From DAOVDI01 sp965373045 (GTDB taxonomy: Bacteria > Acidobacteriota > Aminicenantia > Aminicenantales > Aminicenantaceae): DNA of 12,935 bases. Each line of letters begins with the position of its first letter. The stretch's first letter is position 1. The notes beneath the pieces are model-generated. The model saw only the letters and a list, made by a program, of their open reading frames with translations. It searched no databases and had not been told where the DNA came from. The translations under genes were made by a program, and so were the position numbers. Positions 7,798 to 12,935 of this stretch are shown here, piece by piece. The DNA is taken from positions 1 to 12,935 of the forward strand of contig CBDVEQ010000059.1 in the NCBI GenBank assembly GCA_965373045.1. Direction: 5' to 3'.

Positions 7798-8193
7798 ATG
7801 AAAAAATTACTTTTTGTTTGCTTAATAATTGTTTTTATTTCCGGGAATTTATTTTCCGGCACCATCACTATAAAATCACCAACCTCCCAGACAAAATGGA
7901 TATTGGGAAGTAACGTGAAAATTAAATGGATTGCCACAGGTGTTACTAGCAGAACGAAGATAACATTATGGAGAGGAGGAGTATTTGTTGGAGTAATTAA
8001 AGATAATATATTACCGTCACCGCCTCAGGTTAAATCCACTGAAAAATCACATGTCTGGCGGGTCGGGGATTATATAGGAGGAAAAGCAGAACTTGGTAAG
8101 GTTTATACGATCAGAATCGAGGAAAAAGGAAAATCAGTTACAGAGAGCAATAAATATTTTGAAATAACCAAATTAAAGACCAGGAAGAGGTGA
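7798..8193 (+). CDS. Small secreted protein with a Kre9/KNH-like beta domain
   Basis: A 131-residue protein. The start is well fixed by an AAGGAGGAGG site at 7785-7794, six bases before ATG. Residues 1-20 form a classic signal peptide (MKKLLFVCLIIVFISGNLFS) with likely cleavage before GTITI. The mature part is one beta-sandwich-like unit: ITIKSPTSQTKWILGSNVKI, a KIKW strand, TKITLWRGG, a loop, HVWRVGDY, KVYTIRIEEKG, and a final SNKYFEI strand. The order of P-x-x-x-W, I-x-W, L-x-x-G-G, W-x-V, Y-x-I-x-I and S-x-x-F-x-I matches the Kre9/KNH-like (Ser-Thr-rich adhesion) domain, often found in bacterial exported proteins with unknown ligands. The C terminus is strongly basic (KLKTRKR). There is no catalytic motif, lipobox or sorting signal. 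It has its own promoter, and no gene follows closely on the same strand. Function unknown; extracellular binding or a structural role is likely. Confidence 0.8.
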   Translation: MKKLLFVCLIIVFISGNLFSGTITIKSPTSQTKWILGSNVKIKWIATGVTSRTKITLWRGGVFVGVIKDNILPSPPQVKSTEKSHVWRVGDYIGGKAELGKVYTIRIEEKGKSVTESNKYFEITKLKTRKR

Positions 8194-8377
8194 ACCAATG
8201 TTATTTCATCCACGAACAACCATGCTTTGCCACTAGCACCCTTTTACCAGTAGGAATTCCCTTTTTTAGTCTGTTGAGATTTCTACTCATTTTTGCTAAA
8301 TCTAAACTATAGGAATTTGGTTTTTCTGTTGATGATGATTTATCCTAAATTTCATCAAATTTTCACCCGCTGAACTG
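8194..8377. other. Interval between the secreted protein gene and the transposase remnant
   Basis: No supported gene. A minus-strand frame with ATG at 8290 and TAA at 8201 encodes only 29 basic residues and has no ribosome binding site. No terminator-like T tract was found after the stop at 8193. The stretch probably includes the outer edge of the degraded insertion sequence. Confidence 0.35.
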
Positions 8378-8679
8378 CTACATCAACAATAATACACAGA
8401 ACAAACATATCCAGGCAATTAAGAATCCGCGGGTTTTGCAGGAAAACATCAGTAATTTTTCTGTCCCACAATCAGAACACTTTATCCGCGCGACTCCACA
8501 TTTAGGATTGCCGCAGGCCAGGTACTTATCAACCACTTCCTCAACAATGGGATAGAGATAACCATACTCATGCTCAAATCTTGACTCATAAGCCTTAAGG
8601 AAGCTGTCAATGTGATGGAAAAGCACGCGATACATAAGCGCGTCCTCTCCGGATGACGCTGACTATATACCCTGCTCAT
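8378..8679 (-). pseudogene. Degraded IS91-family transposase, N-terminal zinc-binding part only
   Basis: On the minus strand the frame ending at 8378 reads MYRVLFHHIDSFLKAYESRF, then EHEYGYLYPIVEEVV and KYLACGNPKCGVARIKCSDC, GTEKLLMFSCKTRGF. This is the N-terminal zinc-finger domain of IS91/IS801/IS1294-type HUH transposases, with cysteines paired as in the family. The expected start of the domain (VYSQRHPE) lies in a different frame just upstream (about 8640-8679). Removing two bases of a GAGAG run would rejoin the frames, so there is a frameshift. After SCKTRGF the family continues with CPSC and the large HUH/Y-transposase domain. Here the homology stops at once and the frame ends in unrelated hydrophobic residues, so more than 200 codons are missing. 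It is non-functional: a relic of a rolling-circle element between two secreted-protein genes. Confidence 0.82.
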
Positions 8680-8822
8680 GGCAGAGATTGTGATTCAAGA
8701 AACACACCAGAATGGTTAACAGCTCTTAACTTACCTTATAAGCTGCCGAGTTATGCATTAGCCAAAAGTTAAAAGTTGTAAACTGCTGTTTTCTTTCAGA
8801 GGAGAAAACAACTATAATTTTT
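8680..8822. mobile_element. Probable end region of the degraded IS91-like element
   Basis: This is the 5' flank of the transposase remnant on the minus strand. It contains inverted repeats GTTAA (8715-8719) / TTAAC (8726-8730) and CAGCT (8720-8724) / AGCTG (8741-8745), as expected for the hairpins near IS91-family ends. No coding frame is supported. The exact element boundary cannot be fixed by eye. Confidence 0.3.
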
Positions 8823-8851
8823 TTGCATTTTTTTTGAGATAATAGGATAAT
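8823..8851 (+). promoter_or_regulatory. Candidate promoter of the tandem IPT/TIG protein gene
   Basis: TTGCAT (8823-8828) and GATAAT (8846-8851) are 17 bases apart; the -10 box differs from consensus at one position, the -35 box is weaker. The leader would be about 20 bases and would include GGAGGG at 8870-8875. Confidence 0.45.
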
Positions 8852-8879
8852 AGCAAATATTTATTAAGCGGAGGGAAAA

Positions 8880-10028
8880 ATGAAAAAATTAACCTTGGTT
8901 TTTTTAATATTGGTCTTGGCAGCAGGTGGATTTTTTATCGAGGCCCAAAAATTGAAACCCATTAAAAATCGGTTCAAACTATTGAAAAGCAAAATCACCA
9001 GAATCCAGCCTCTATACGATGATTGCCAATTGATCTTTTATGTGGAGGGATTAAGTTTTGGCAATGCCCAGGGAACACGGATAATCCGCATGCAATCTGC
9101 AACCAAAACATATAAACCCAAAATAAATAGCTGGTCTAACACAAAGATTGAATGCTTGCTAAAGGGAGAATTCGAATTGGGACGAACCTATCGGGTCCAC
9201 ATTCTGGACACAGCAACCAATTCCGTCAAGTCCAACCATTATTCCTGGAAAGTCAATACCCAAATTACTACACCGCCAAAAAAATACCAGGTGGGAGAAT
9301 CCGTAGGTATCAGCGGCTGTTTATTGGGAGCAGCCAAAGGGAATCGCAAGCTGATAGTGGGAGGAAAAAATGCTGCCATAACCCAGTGGGACTGTGAAGA
9401 CATCGTGTTTACAGTCCCCCAACTGGCACCTGGTACTTACAAGATGTTTCTTAAGGAAGGGAGATTGATCATATCCAATACCGTTAACATCAAAATCATA
9501 GCAGCATTAATGCCAAAAATCAAAAAAGTATGGCTGGAACACGATGATTGTCAGATGTTTGTTAACCTTAATGGAACCAATTTCGGCAATGTAATAGGGA
9601 ATAGAGAAGTCCGTCTCAAAAAAGCAGCCAATCAATATACCCCGGTCATTACCAGCTGGTCAAACACAAAAATTCGCAGCCGCCTCACAGGAGAATTCAA
9701 ATTGGGATTAACCTACAAAGTCTATATCTGGGATATTGCCGCAGCTTCAGCCCAATCCAATAAATTTGCCAAAATGATCAAAACAAAAATCAGCATCAGC
9801 AATAAAAAATATCAACCCGGACAATCCATTGGTATTAGTGGTCATTTATTGGGAGCTGCTGCTGGTAACCGTAAAGTCATGATCGGTAATACCCAGGCCA
9901 TTATCACCGATTGGTGTTGCGAGGACATTGTCATCACCATCCCCCAACTGGCGCCTGGCACCTATAAAATGAGGTTAAAACAAGCCAACCGGATCATCTC
10001 GAACATAATCCCCATCAAAATTATCTGA
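8880..10028 (+). CDS. Secreted protein made of two tandem IPT/TIG-containing repeats
   Basis: A 382-residue protein. ATG 8880 is preceded by GGAGGG (8870-8875) with four A's between. Residues 1-22 are a signal peptide (MKKLTLVFLILVLAAGGFFI then EA), with likely cleavage before Q23. The rest is two copies of a 171-residue unit, residues 37-207 and 212-382. They are offset by exactly 175 codons with no insertion or deletion and about half identical by eye. Each unit has two beta-sandwich-like halves. The first contains DDCQ...FGN and SWSNTKI; the second is a clear IPT/TIG domain with YQxGxSxGISG, LGAA.GNRK, a WxCEDI segment and the PQLAPGTYKM strand. Cysteines 49/224 and 172/347 are kept in both copies and could form a disulfide within each unit. 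Such Ig-like modules usually mediate surface or extracellular binding. No enzyme motif, anchor or C-terminal sorting domain is visible. The gene faces the cyclodeaminase stub tail to tail. Confidence 0.85.
   Translation: MKKLTLVFLILVLAAGGFFIEAQKLKPIKNRFKLLKSKITRIQPLYDDCQLIFYVEGLSFGNAQGTRIIRMQSATKTYKPKINSWSNTKIECLLKGEFELGRTYRVHILDTATNSVKSNHYSWKVNTQITTPPKKYQVGESVGISGCLLGAAKGNRKLIVGGKNAAITQWDCEDIVFTVPQLAPGTYKMFLKEGRLIISNTVNIKIIAALMPKIKKVWLEHDDCQMFVNLNGTNFGNVIGNREVRLKKAANQYTPVITSWSNTKIRSRLTGEFKLGLTYKVYIWDIAAASAQSNKFAKMIKTKISISNKKYQPGQSIGISGHLLGAAAGNRKVMIGNTQAIITDWCCEDIVITIPQLAPGTYKMRLKQANRIISNIIPIKII
8988..10025 (+). repeat. 525-bp-phase internal tandem duplication in the IPT gene
   Basis: Three separated anchors show the same 525-base offset: GATGATTG at 9018 and 9543, TTATTGGGAG at 9321 and 9846, and CAACTGG at 9420 and 9945. 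Copy 1 covers about 8988-9500 and copy 2 about 9513-10025. The constant offset means no net indel separated the copies, while substitutions are numerous, pointing to an old duplication kept under selection for fold. Confidence 0.85.
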
Positions 10029-10061
10029 TTATAATAATCGAAGGTAATATTTTTGTCTGAC

Positions 10062-10076
10062 GTGGGTCTAACCCAC
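10062..10076. terminator. Hairpin between convergent genes, possible terminator
   Basis: GTGGGT (10062-10067) and ACCCAC (10071-10076) form a perfect six-pair stem with a three-base CTA loop, 34 bases after the IPT stop codon. No T tract follows on the plus strand and only a mixed A/T stretch on the other, so its terminator function is uncertain. Confidence 0.35.
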
Positions 10077-10113
10077 ATATTTCACGAGAACTTTACTGCA
10101 ATGAAGAAAATAC

Positions 10114-10233
10114 TTAGGCTAGTTCATATTCTCTTGATAACACCTGAATAAAAGCTCTCTTTACCGTTTCTATGGCTTCCGCCATGCTGACAGCCTGAGC
10201 CACTTCATCTCGGGAAAGTATTTTTATTTTCAT
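10114..10233 (-). pseudogene. 5' stub of an ornithine cyclodeaminase / mu-crystallin family gene
   Basis: Minus-strand ATG at 10233-10231 opens a 39-codon frame ending at TAA 10116-10114. It begins MKIKILSRDEVAQAVSMAEA and continues IETVKRAFIQVLSREYELA. The first 30 or so residues match the conserved N terminus of the ornithine cyclodeaminase/alanine dehydrogenase/mu-crystallin family: a leading strand, the xLSxxxVxxxxSMxxAIExVxxAF helix and the start of the next helix. Normal members are about 310-330 residues with an NAD(P)-binding Rossmann domain, which is wholly missing. The ATG is four bases past the stop of the FAD oxidoreductase gene, and an AAGGTGG site lies inside that gene's end, so this was the second gene of a translationally linked operon. 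The break falls about 90 bases from the end of the convergent IPT gene. In family terms the lost enzyme would have reduced or deaminated an amino acid or cyclic imine. Confidence 0.8.
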
Positions 10234-10237
10234 AGCG

Positions 10238-11392
10238 TTACACCACCTTTCTTTCTCCTTCCTGTTTCACCTTTCCAAACCGGTCATAAATAAAGGATTT
10301 CAGGTCAAAATGTGTGTGGCCATCAAGGATGAGTTCACTCAAGATCAGGCCTACTGCCGGTCCCTGTTGAAAACCGTGACCTGAAAAGCCAACAGCACAG
10401 AACAGTCCTTCGATGTCCGGCGCCTCACCGATGATCGGGTTGTCATCAGGAGTGATGGTGTAGAGTCCCCCCCATCCCCGCAGGATATTGGCGTTCTCCA
10501 GGACCGGAGCCCGGTGAACTGCTTCCTCAATGACCTTTTCCATGAAACTGCGGTCCACGTGGGTATTAAAACTCGAAGGCTCATTTCTATCACTCATACC
10601 CATAAGAATGCCTGGCTCTTCGCCCCGGAAATAAAAGGCAACATCCTGGTCAATGACCATAGGGACAGGCTTAGGAATGGCATCAAAGGACTTTGTCATA
10701 AATACCTGGCGCCGAAAAGGTCTTGCCGGCAGGTCCAATCCAGCCATCCTGGCGACCTCTCCTCCCCAGGGCCCTGCTGCATTGACAACAACCGGTGTTA
10801 AAATCGGTCCTTTGGTTGTTTCAATTCCCTCAATTCTATTGCTCGCGATCTTGATTCCAGTCACTTTTGTTTCTTCCTCAATCCGGACACCGAGCTTTCT
10901 CGCAGAATTGGCAAAACCCATGGCTACAAGATAAGGATCTATATAACCGTCTTCGGGTCCAAAAGTTCCGCCTTTTAAATCGGAAACATTCAAGTAAGGC
11001 CACCTGTGCATGATCTCCTCTGGGGATAGAACCTCTACTGTGACGCCATGTTTTCGCTGGGTTTTAACACTGGATAAAAAATCTTTCCAGGTCTTCTCGC
11101 TACGTGCCAGAAAAAGATAGCCGGCCTTTCGAAAGTTGATATCGACTCCGAATTCATCTTTGAAATGTTCAAACACCCGGACGGAATGCTGCGCCAGGCG
11201 AATATTCGCAGGAAGAGAGAACTGCTGACGGATTCCGCCTACACTCAATCCCGTTGTAGCCTGGGCAAGAAGGTCCTTTTCCAGGATGACGACATCCGAG
11301 ATGCCTCGCTTGGCGAGGTGATAGGCTGTGCTGACTCCCATTATGCCACCACCAATGATGGCGACCTCAGCCGTTCTCTTCCAGCTACTCAT
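10238..11392 (-). CDS. FAD-dependent oxidoreductase of the DAO / sarcosine oxidase beta type
   Basis: A 384-residue flavoprotein of the D-amino acid oxidase (DAO) fold. The N terminus has the dinucleotide-binding motif AIIGGGIMG (11-19) and the acidic strand end VVILEK, with E38 positioned to bind ribose. TTGLSVGGIRQQ (47-57) matches the flavin-contact region. VVNAAGPW (202-209) and the C-terminal GWGGLYTITPDDNPIIGE (306-323) plus GFSGHGFQQGPAVG (335-348) are hallmarks of sarcosine oxidase beta, glycine oxidase and proline/hydroxyproline dehydrogenase relatives. Length is normal and no motif is missing. It should oxidise a secondary amine or amino acid to an imine; the exact substrate cannot be read. 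The next gene was a cyclodeaminase-family enzyme, now a stub, which suggests a proline/hydroxyproline-like or opine-type catabolic pair. The ATG at 11392 has little Shine-Dalgarno complementarity. Base composition is visibly GC-richer than the flanking secreted-protein genes. Confidence 0.88.
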   Translation of the reverse strand: MSSWKRTAEVAIIGGGIMGVSTAYHLAKRGISDVVILEKDLLAQATTGLSVGGIRQQFSLPANIRLAQHSVRVFEHFKDEFGVDINFRKAGYLFLARSEKTWKDFLSSVKTQRKHGVTVEVLSPEEIMHRWPYLNVSDLKGGTFGPEDGYIDPYLVAMGFANSARKLGVRIEEETKVTGIKIASNRIEGIETTKGPILTPVVVNAAGPWGGEVARMAGLDLPARPFRRQVFMTKSFDAIPKPVPMVIDQDVAFYFRGEEPGILMGMSDRNEPSSFNTHVDRSFMEKVIEEAVHRAPVLENANILRGWGGLYTITPDDNPIIGEAPDIEGLFCAVGFSGHGFQQGPAVGLILSELILDGHTHFDLKSFIYDRFGKVKQEGERKVV

Positions 11393-11610
11393 ACTTAAAA
11401 TTAACCTGAATTATTAAAACATGAATACGCCAGGCGAAGCATACATGAACATTATATATTATCATGAATGTGTCCTTATGGGGGAAGAAAAGAATCATGA
11501 AATATATTCGGCCGAGGTCTCTACCGCCATCAAAGCTTCTTGATAAGCGATGCTAGGCGGGGGGGTTCGATGCAAAAAAGGTCAAGAACTGAACCCCATT
11601 AGAAATTCAA
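11393..11610. promoter_or_regulatory. Divergent intergenic region with CATGAA repeats and an inverted repeat
   Basis: This region separates the minus-strand oxidoreductase and the plus-strand envelope protein. CATGAA occurs four times in the same direction, at 11420, 11444, 11463 and 11496. A minus-strand TATAAT (11456-11451) lies about 59 bases upstream of the oxidoreductase start, with no good -35 box. A 7-base inverted repeat, GGGGTTC (11562-11568) and GAACCCC (11591-11597), sits just upstream of the -35 box of the plus-strand gene. No supported coding frame. Confidence 0.4.
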
Positions 11611-11639
11611 TTGACAAGATAGTCTTTCTAAGATATAAA
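11611..11639 (+). promoter_or_regulatory. Near-consensus sigma70 promoter of the SH3b-barrel gene
   Basis: TTGACA (11611-11616) is a perfect -35 box, followed after 17 bases by TATAAA (11634-11639). The start site would fall near 11646, giving a leader of about 45 bases to ATG 11691. Its position inside the longer open frame beginning at 11550 excludes that longer start. Confidence 0.75.
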
Positions 11640-11690
11640 ATTGAATACCTTTCACAACCAAAAAAAAGAGTGAAAACGATAGGGGAAAAA

Positions 11691-12860
11691 ATGAGTAAAA
11701 CAAAGACGGTATTGGGATTAGTTATTTGTATAATTATTCTCCTGATTCTTCCAGGCATGAGTAAGGCCGAAAAGGTGAAAGTGAGAGTTATTGCTGAGAA
11801 AACCAATATTCGGTTAAAGCCTGATTTGCAGAGCATGGTCATTGGGTCAGCGCCCTTGGGAGCAATTCTGGAATCAGAGGAACAGGTAGGCGAGTGGTTC
11901 AAAGTGAGCCTGCCCCCTGATAAAAAAGGATATGTGGTTTTTGGCTATATTCACTCCAGTTTATGTGAGGTAACTGTTGAGAAACCTATTGAGGGAAAAA
12001 CTATTTATCCACTCCCGGAGCAACCTCCCCCACCACCTACACCTCCGCAGCCGACCTATCAGCCTTACCAACCCTCTCCACCCCGTGAGATTAGAATCGC
12101 TGTGAGATTATTGGGAGGAATGAATTATCTTGCAGCTGGAGATGTAAACGAAGGAGTCAAAGGTTGGATTGATGCTGTCTGTGATGATGAGTTAATTGGA
12201 TATTCTGTGGAAGGTGAAGCAAGGCCCATTCACCTTGGGTTTGACTTGGGAGGAGATATTATCATTTACTTTAACCCAAATATTGGAATTGGATTGGGGG
12301 CAGGTTATATTCAAGGAGCTAAAACGAGTGAGCTTACTTTTACTAATGGGTACGAAGGAACATTCACCAATAAATCCAAGATCAGTGCCATTCCCATTAA
12401 ACTTGGATTCTTTTTTACTCTCCCCATGAGTAACGAGACAAGTTTTTTCTTCAATGTTGGAGTTGGCTATTATCTCTCGAAATATTCCTTTGAAATGAAT
12501 TATGAGGAAAATGGATATCAGGAGGATATGATTCAAGAAGCAAGTGGTAATGGTTTTGGATTCCACGGAGGAATGGGATTTGAATTCAATTTTTCATCAA
12601 ATGTGGCTCTCATCGTAGGAGGCCAGGGCAGATATGCAAAAATTGGTGGATTCGAAGGAACACGAGAACATTTATATGGAACGTCATATAAGGAGGAAGG
12701 AACCCTTTACTATTATGAATTACTTATTGGGGCGAAAAAATATCCTATTGTATTTATCCATGAAGATGAACCCTCCGATCCATTCATCAGCAAGGTGAGA
12801 GAAGCGAAGGTTGATTTCAGTGGCTTTACCATTATGGCTGGACTTATTTTTAGGTTCTGA
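11691..12860 (+). CDS. Exported SH3b - proline-rich - outer-membrane beta-barrel protein
   Basis: A 389-residue protein from ATG 11691, preceded by AGGGG about six bases upstream. The frame is open back to 11550, but the promoter at 11611-11639 and the signal peptide support the inner start. Residues 1-26 are a signal peptide (hydrophobic run LGLVICIIILLILPG, likely cut after SKA). Residues 29-95 are a bacterial SH3 (SH3b) domain: VRVIAEKTNIRLKPDLQS, a GSAPLGAIL turn, GEWFKVSLP and KKGYVVFGYIHSS. Residues 110-131 are a proline-rich hinge (QPPPPPTPPQP). From about 135 to the end, alternating aromatic/glycine strands (HLGFDLGGDIIIYF, GIGLGAGYI, SFFFNVGVGYYL, FGFHGGMGFEF, FTIMAGLIFRF) form an OmpA/OmpX-like eight-strand-type barrel ending in the terminal Phe used for outer-membrane assembly. 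The SH3b domain would sit in the periplasm or outside and bind peptidoglycan or a protein partner. It indicates a Gram-negative cell. Specific role unknown. Confidence 0.85.
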   Translation: MSKTKTVLGLVICIIILLILPGMSKAEKVKVRVIAEKTNIRLKPDLQSMVIGSAPLGAILESEEQVGEWFKVSLPPDKKGYVVFGYIHSSLCEVTVEKPIEGKTIYPLPEQPPPPPTPPQPTYQPYQPSPPREIRIAVRLLGGMNYLAAGDVNEGVKGWIDAVCDDELIGYSVEGEARPIHLGFDLGGDIIIYFNPNIGIGLGAGYIQGAKTSELTFTNGYEGTFTNKSKISAIPIKLGFFFTLPMSNETSFFFNVGVGYYLSKYSFEMNYEENGYQEDMIQEASGNGFGFHGGMGFEFNFSSNVALIVGGQGRYAKIGGFEGTREHLYGTSYKEEGTLYYYELLIGAKKYPIVFIHEDEPSDPFISKVREAKVDFSGFTIMAGLIFRF

Positions 12861-12935
12861 TAGGCCTGGATTATTCACGGGTCGAGGTTGATGCATCTGC
12901 AAGAGGCTGTTCGTGAAGCCGTATTTATATACTGC
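12861..12935. other. Right edge, non-coding
   Basis: Short tail after the barrel gene. No terminator hairpin with a T tract, RNA gene or coding frame can be supported in the bases available. Confidence 0.4.

Noticed and set aside
8201..8290. 29-residue basic minus-strand ORF
   Set aside because: No ribosome binding site, no recognisable similarity, and it lies at the edge of a degraded insertion sequence.
11550..11690. Extended N terminus of the SH3b-barrel protein from ATG 11550
   Set aside because: The TTGACA-N17-TATAAA promoter falls within it, and the inner ATG 11691 has a ribosome binding site and leads straight into a signal peptide.
1..12935. CRISPR array, rRNA, tRNA or phage structural genes
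   Set aside because: No short regularly spaced repeats, no RNA gene signatures and no phage-type proteins were seen on either strand.

Overview
This looks like a piece of a bacterial chromosome of moderate-to-low GC. Genes are well spaced, carry Shine-Dalgarno sites and sigma70-type promoters, and several encode exported beta-rich proteins. The mix (a tandem IPT/TIG protein, a Kre9/KNH-like secreted protein, an SH3b-plus-barrel envelope protein, a STAND-type ATPase with HEAT repeats, a B12 radical SAM enzyme) suggests a Gram-negative anaerobe of the Acidobacteriota/Aminicenantes type. That assignment is a guess from gene style; no marker gene or rRNA is present.

Layout. (1) 3-809, plus strand: the C-terminal end of a TPR-like helical-repeat protein that runs in from the left. 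(2) 871-1773: a cyclopropane-fatty-acid-synthase-like methyltransferase, followed by a hairpin terminator. (3) 1922-3346: a B12-binding radical SAM protein. Genes 2 and 3 are the best candidates for a small lipid- or metabolite-modifying pair, but no substrate can be read from the sequence. (4) 3654-7142: the largest gene, a 1162-residue fusion of a GGDEF domain, a STAND/AAA ATPase, an unnamed middle module and a HEAT-like tail. A strong promoter fixes its start well inside the longest open frame. (5) 7131-10233: an accessory stretch in which two intact secreted-protein genes (7798-8193 and 8880-10028) lie between three broken genes on the opposite strand: the 3' part of an e(P4)-type acid phosphatase, the 5' part of an IS91-type transposase, and a 39-codon stub of an ornithine-cyclodeaminase-family gene. 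(6) 10238-11392, minus strand: an intact FAD-dependent amine/amino-acid oxidoreductase whose operon partner is the broken cyclodeaminase. (7) 11691-12860, plus strand, divergent: an exported SH3b-proline-rich-beta-barrel protein with a near-consensus promoter.

The three exported-protein genes each have their own promoter-like sequence and a good ribosome binding site, so they look like independently expressed envelope or secreted proteins. The most unusual objects are the GGDEF-STAND-HEAT fusion, the 525-bp in-phase duplication inside the IPT protein, and the clustering of gene remnants between 7131 and 10233.
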